From Pseudomonas sp. BCA17 (GTDB taxonomy: Bacteria; Pseudomonadota; Gammaproteobacteria; Pseudomonadales; Pseudomonadaceae): a stretch of DNA of 64,000 bases. Every line of letters begins with the position of its first letter. The stretch's first letter is position 1. The notes beneath the pieces are model-generated. The model was not told the DNA's origin. It ran no database searches and worked only from the letters and a program-made list of their open reading frames with translations. Location of the stretch: NCBI RefSeq assembly GCF_004519405.1, contig NZ_SGWI01000005.1, positions 248,001 through 312,000 on the forward strand, written 5' to 3'. Made by a program: the position numbers and the translations under genes. Below, in pieces: positions 61,232 to 64,000 of this stretch.

Positions 61232-61927
61232 GTGGAACCTACCGTCGTCGACCATTCCTCCATGTGGAGCCTGGTCAGCAATGCCAGTGTCGTGGTTCAA
61301 CTGGTGATGCTGATCCTGGTAGCCGCATCGGTTACCTCTTGGGTCATGATTTTTCAGCGCAGCAACTTGCTGCGTGCTGGTCGACGTGCCCTGGAGAGCT
61401 TTGAAGAGCGCTTCTGGTCAGGTATCGACCTGTCCAAGCTGTACCGCCAGGCCGGCAGCAACCCGGACCCGGACTCGGGTGTGGAGCAGATCTTCCGCGC
61501 CGGTTTCAAGGAGTTCTCCCGTCTGCGCCAGCAGCCCGGCGTTGATCCTGAAGCCGTGATGGAAGGCGTAGCCCGTGCCATGCGCGTCGCTATCTCCCGC
61601 GAAGAAGAGAAACTTGAGCAAAGCCTGCCGTTCCTCGCCACCGTAGGTTCGGTCAGTCCGTACATCGGTCTGTTCGGTACCGTGTGGGGGATCATGAACT
61701 CCTTCCGTGGCCTGGCCCAGGCGCAGCAAGCGACCCTGGCCACCGTTGCCCCGGGTATCGCCGAGGCCCTGGTCGCCACCGCGATCGGCCTGTTCGCTGC
61801 CATCCCCGCAGTAATTGCCTACAACCGTTTTGCCGCTCGCGGTGAAAACCTGATTGGCCGTTACTACACCTTCGCCGATGAGTTCCAGGCGATCCTGCAC
61901 CGTAAAGTGCACACCAGCGAAGAATAA
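61232..61927 (+). CDS. tolQ: Tol-Pal system proton-channel subunit TolQ
   Basis: 231 residues from the GTG at 61232 after GGAGA. Three membrane segments (about 18-40, 135-160, 170-195: TVGSVSPYIGLFGTVWGIMNSF, ATVAPGIAEALVATAIGLFAAIPAVIAYNRF) and a large cytoplasmic loop. Uses proton motive force with TolR to energise TolA for outer-membrane constriction. The ribosome site overlaps the ybgC stop. Confidence 0.97.
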   Translation: MEPTVVDHSSMWSLVSNASVVVQLVMLILVAASVTSWVMIFQRSNLLRAGRRALESFEERFWSGIDLSKLYRQAGSNPDPDSGVEQIFRAGFKEFSRLRQQPGVDPEAVMEGVARAMRVAISREEEKLEQSLPFLATVGSVSPYIGLFGTVWGIMNSFRGLAQAQQATLATVAPGIAEALVATAIGLFAAIPAVIAYNRFAARGENLIGRYYTFADEFQAILHRKVHTSEE

Positions 61928-61941
61928 GCAGGTACCTCCCG

Positions 61942-62403
61942 ATGGCTTTAATCACTCGAGCTCGAACCAAGCGCAAGCCGGTCGCCGAGATGAACGTAGT
62001 GCCTTACATCGACGTGATGCTGGTGCTGCTGGTGATCTTCATGGTGACCGCGCCGATGCTCAACCAGGGTGTGAAGGTTGACCTGCCCAAGGTTTCCAGC
62101 GAAGCCTTGCCTCAGGACAACAACACCCAGGTGCTGACCATTTCGATCAAGTCCGACAAGACCTACTACTGGAACCTTGGCAGCGAAGTCGATACCCAGA
62201 AGCAGCAGGACAAGGCGCTGACCTTGCCGGCGATGACCGATGCGGTGACCAAGATCATTCGCTCCGGCAACGAAGGCGGCAAGCACACCCAGGTCTTCAT
62301 CCGCGGCGACAAGGCGGTCGACTATGGCTCCGTCATGGGCGCCATGGGCGGGCTGCAGAAGGCCGGCGTCGGTAACGTTGGCTTGATTACCGAGGCGCCC
62401 TGA
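61942..62403 (+). CDS. tolR: Tol-Pal system protein TolR
   Basis: 153 residues. Single membrane helix with the proton-path Asp24 in VPYIDVMLVLLVIFMVTAPM, then a periplasmic domain. Works with TolQ as the stator. The stop TGA and the tolA ATG share one base. Confidence 0.97.
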   Translation: MALITRARTKRKPVAEMNVVPYIDVMLVLLVIFMVTAPMLNQGVKVDLPKVSSEALPQDNNTQVLTISIKSDKTYYWNLGSEVDTQKQQDKALTLPAMTDAVTKIIRSGNEGGKHTQVFIRGDKAVDYGSVMGAMGGLQKAGVGNVGLITEAP

Positions 62404-63476
62404 TGCAGCAACAGCGAGAGCCGTCCGCCTCGGAAAGCTACTTCTGGCCTAGCGTCTGGGCAATCGCCCTGCACGTCCTGGTGTTTGGCATGCTGTTCGT
62501 CAGCTTCGCCATGACCCCGGACCTGCCGCCAGCCAAGCCGATCGTGCAGGCGACCCTGTATCAGCTGAAATCGAAAAGTCAGGCCACCACCCAGACCAAT
62601 CAGAAGATTGCGGGTGAAGCCCAGAAGTCGGCTGCGCGCCAGACTGAAGTCGAGCAGATGGAACAGAAGAAGGTCGAGCAGGAAGCGGTGAAGGCTGCTG
62701 CGGAACAAAAGAAAGAAGAGGCGGCTCAAAAGGCCGAGGAATCGAAAAAGGCTGACGAAGCCAAGAAAGCGGACGAGGCGAAAAAGGCTGATGAAGCCAA
62801 GAAAGCCGAGAAAGCTGCCGAAGCGAAAAAGGCCGAAGAGAAACAATTGGCTGATATAGCCAAGAAGAAATCTGAAGAAGAAGCCAAAAAGGCTGCCGAA
62901 GAAGAGGCCAAGAAAAAGGCCGCTGAAGAAGCCAAGAAAAAGATAGTCGAAGACGCGAAGAAGAAAGCCGCCGAAGACGCCAAGAAAAAAGCTGAAGCAG
63001 ACGAGGCGAAGAAGAAAGTCGCCGACGAAGCGAAGAAGAAAGCTGCCGCCGACGCCCAGAAGAAAAAGGCCCAGGAAGCAGCACGTAAATCCGCCGAAGA
63101 GAAAAAGGCCCAGGCCTTGGCAGATTTGCTCTCGGACACGCCTCAGCGTCAGCAAGCCTTGGCCGATGAACGTGGTGACGACGTCGCGGGCAGTTTCGAC
63201 GACCTGATTCGGGCGCGGGCAGCAGAAGGTTGGACGCGTCCACCTTCGGCACGTAAAGGTATGACAGTAGTGCTGCAGATCGGCATGTTGCCGGACGGTA
63301 CGGTGACTTCGGTCAGCGTGGCCAAGTCCAGTGGTGACGGTTCGTTCGACAGTTCAGCGGTTGCCGCGGTCAAGAATATTGGCCGGTTGACCGAGATGCA
63401 GGGAATGAAACCAAGCGACTTCGCTCCCTATCGTTCATTCAAGATGACATTCACACCTGAGGATCTAGCCTTGTGA
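62403..63476 (+). CDS. tolA: Tol-Pal system protein TolA
   Basis: 357 residues. One N-terminal membrane helix (AIALHVLVFGMLFVSFAM, with His24), a long helical domain about 70-235 of Lys/Ala/Glu repeats such as KADEAKKADEAKKADEAKK, and a globular C-terminal domain (TVVLQIGMLPDGTVTSVSVAKSSGDGSFDSS) that binds TolB and Pal. Where E. coli has SHLS-type Ser18, this protein has Ala20 four residues before His24. The stop overlaps tolB start by four bases. Confidence 0.95.
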   Translation: MQQQREPSASESYFWPSVWAIALHVLVFGMLFVSFAMTPDLPPAKPIVQATLYQLKSKSQATTQTNQKIAGEAQKSAARQTEVEQMEQKKVEQEAVKAAAEQKKEEAAQKAEESKKADEAKKADEAKKADEAKKAEKAAEAKKAEEKQLADIAKKKSEEEAKKAAEEEAKKKAAEEAKKKIVEDAKKKAAEDAKKKAEADEAKKKVADEAKKKAAADAQKKKAQEAARKSAEEKKAQALADLLSDTPQRQQALADERGDDVAGSFDDLIRARAAEGWTRPPSARKGMTVVLQIGMLPDGTVTSVSVAKSSGDGSFDSSAVAAVKNIGRLTEMQGMKPSDFAPYRSFKMTFTPEDLAL

Positions 63477-64000
63477 GAAACCTTCTTCGAGGAATGCTTG
63501 TCGTTATTTGCTGTATGGCAGGGATAGCGGCGGCGGATGAAAAGAACATCCTGGTCACCAGCGGTAGCGATCGGGCCACTCCGATCGCCGTTGTACCGTT
63601 TGGCTGGCAGGGCGGCAGCGTGTTGCCGGACGACATGGCCCAGATCGTCAGCGACGACCTGCGCAACTCCGGTTACTACGCGCCGATTCCGAAAGGCAAC
63701 ATGATCAGCCAGCCGACCCAGGCCAGCGAAGTCATCTTCCGTGACTGGAAGGCAGTGGGTGCGCAGTACCTGATGGTCGGCAGCATTGTGCCCGCCGGCG
63801 GTCGCCTGCAGATCCAGTACACGTTGTTCAACGTGGCCACCGAGCAGCAGGTCCTGACCGGCAGCGTATCGGGTACTGCCGAACAACTGCGCGACATGGC
63901 TCACTACATCTCCGACCAGTCGTTTGAAAAGCTCACCGGTATCAAAGGTGCTTTCTCGACGCGTCTGCTGTATGTAACCGCTGAACGTTTCTCCGTAGAC
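63473..64000 (+). CDS. tolB: Tol-Pal system protein TolB, 5' part (cut by window edge)
   Basis: 176 codons visible, start GTG at 63473 inside the tolA stop region (GTGA). Signal peptide MLVVICCMAGIAAADE (cleaved after AAA or nearby), then the N-terminal domain that binds Pal and TolA: ILVTSGSDRATPIAVVPFGWQGG, DDMAQIVSDDLRNSGYY and TGSVSGTAEQLRDMAHYISDQ. The seven-bladed propeller is beyond the edge. Confidence 0.95.
   Translation, partial: MRNLLRGMLVVICCMAGIAAADEKNILVTSGSDRATPIAVVPFGWQGGSVLPDDMAQIVSDDLRNSGYYAPIPKGNMISQPTQASEVIFRDWKAVGAQYLMVGSIVPAGGRLQIQYTLFNVATEQQVLTGSVSGTAEQLRDMAHYISDQSFEKLTGIKGAFSTRLLYVTAERFSVD

Noticed and set aside
62613..63110. Tandem DNA repeat in tolA as a satellite or mobile element
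   Set aside because: The repetition is the Lys/Ala/Glu helix of TolA domain II, normal for the family.

Overview
The window reads as chromosomal core DNA of a Pseudomonas of the P. fluorescens group. The support is an Entner-Doudoroff locus with HexR-type operators, a MvaT H-NS-like protein, OprD-family porin, purU-mvaT-sbcB order, the aspS-yebC-ruvCAB-ybgC-tolQRAB run, and paired REP palindromes of the fluorescent-pseudomonad type between genes. No transposase, integrase, tRNA, rRNA, CRISPR array or prophage gene was seen. All coordinates come from reading the sequence; family assignments rest on motifs, length and gene order, not on a database search.

Layout. 1-4280: heme/iron cell-surface signalling operon (ECF sigma, FecR-type anti-sigma, TonB-dependent receptor cut by the left edge), with two Fur-like boxes. 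4318-10546: divergent gap / edd-glk-gltR-gtrS glucose genes with one HexR palindrome facing each side. 10608-14296: AraC regulator, ABM-fold protein, small protein, flavin reductase and a four-repeat membrane protein, separated by REPINs. 14298-18878: 2-oxoglutarate permease with a -24/-12 promoter and an adjacent NtrC-family two-component pair. 19030-25124: fumarase, ferredoxin reductase, enoyl-CoA hydratase, pyruvate kinase, a lipoprotein and a PilZ protein. 25183-31853: a tightly overlapped six-gene MoxR operon (RDD, SpoIIM-like, DUF4129, DUF4350, MoxR, DUF58). 32020-37282: sbcB, mvaT, purU, a small acidic ORF and an amino-acid type chemoreceptor. 37488-44773: HerA-like ATPase, dciA, secA, argJ, Nudix/ThiE fusion. 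44880-50048: cobalamin adenosyltransferase, orphan hybrid-less sensor kinase, panE, yajQ, mscS. 50239-64000: oprD, HIT protein, slyX, membrane cold-shock protein, Dps, RHH protein, fmdB-like, aspS, yebC, ruvCAB, ybgC and tolQRAB (tolB cut by the right edge).

How the genes work together. The glucose block makes and senses Entner-Doudoroff intermediates: HexR sites should silence gap and edd-glk-gltR-gtrS until 2-keto-3-deoxy-6-phosphogluconate appears. The KgtP/MifSR block is a self-contained 2-oxoglutarate uptake circuit: sensor, sigma-54 activator, candidate enhancer, -24/-12 promoter, permease. The Tol block maintains the outer membrane during division. The MoxR operon is the best candidate for an uncharacterised multi-protein membrane system; the four-repeat membrane protein at 13445-14200, with three helically phased direct repeats in front of it, is the best candidate for an undescribed transporter and its control region.
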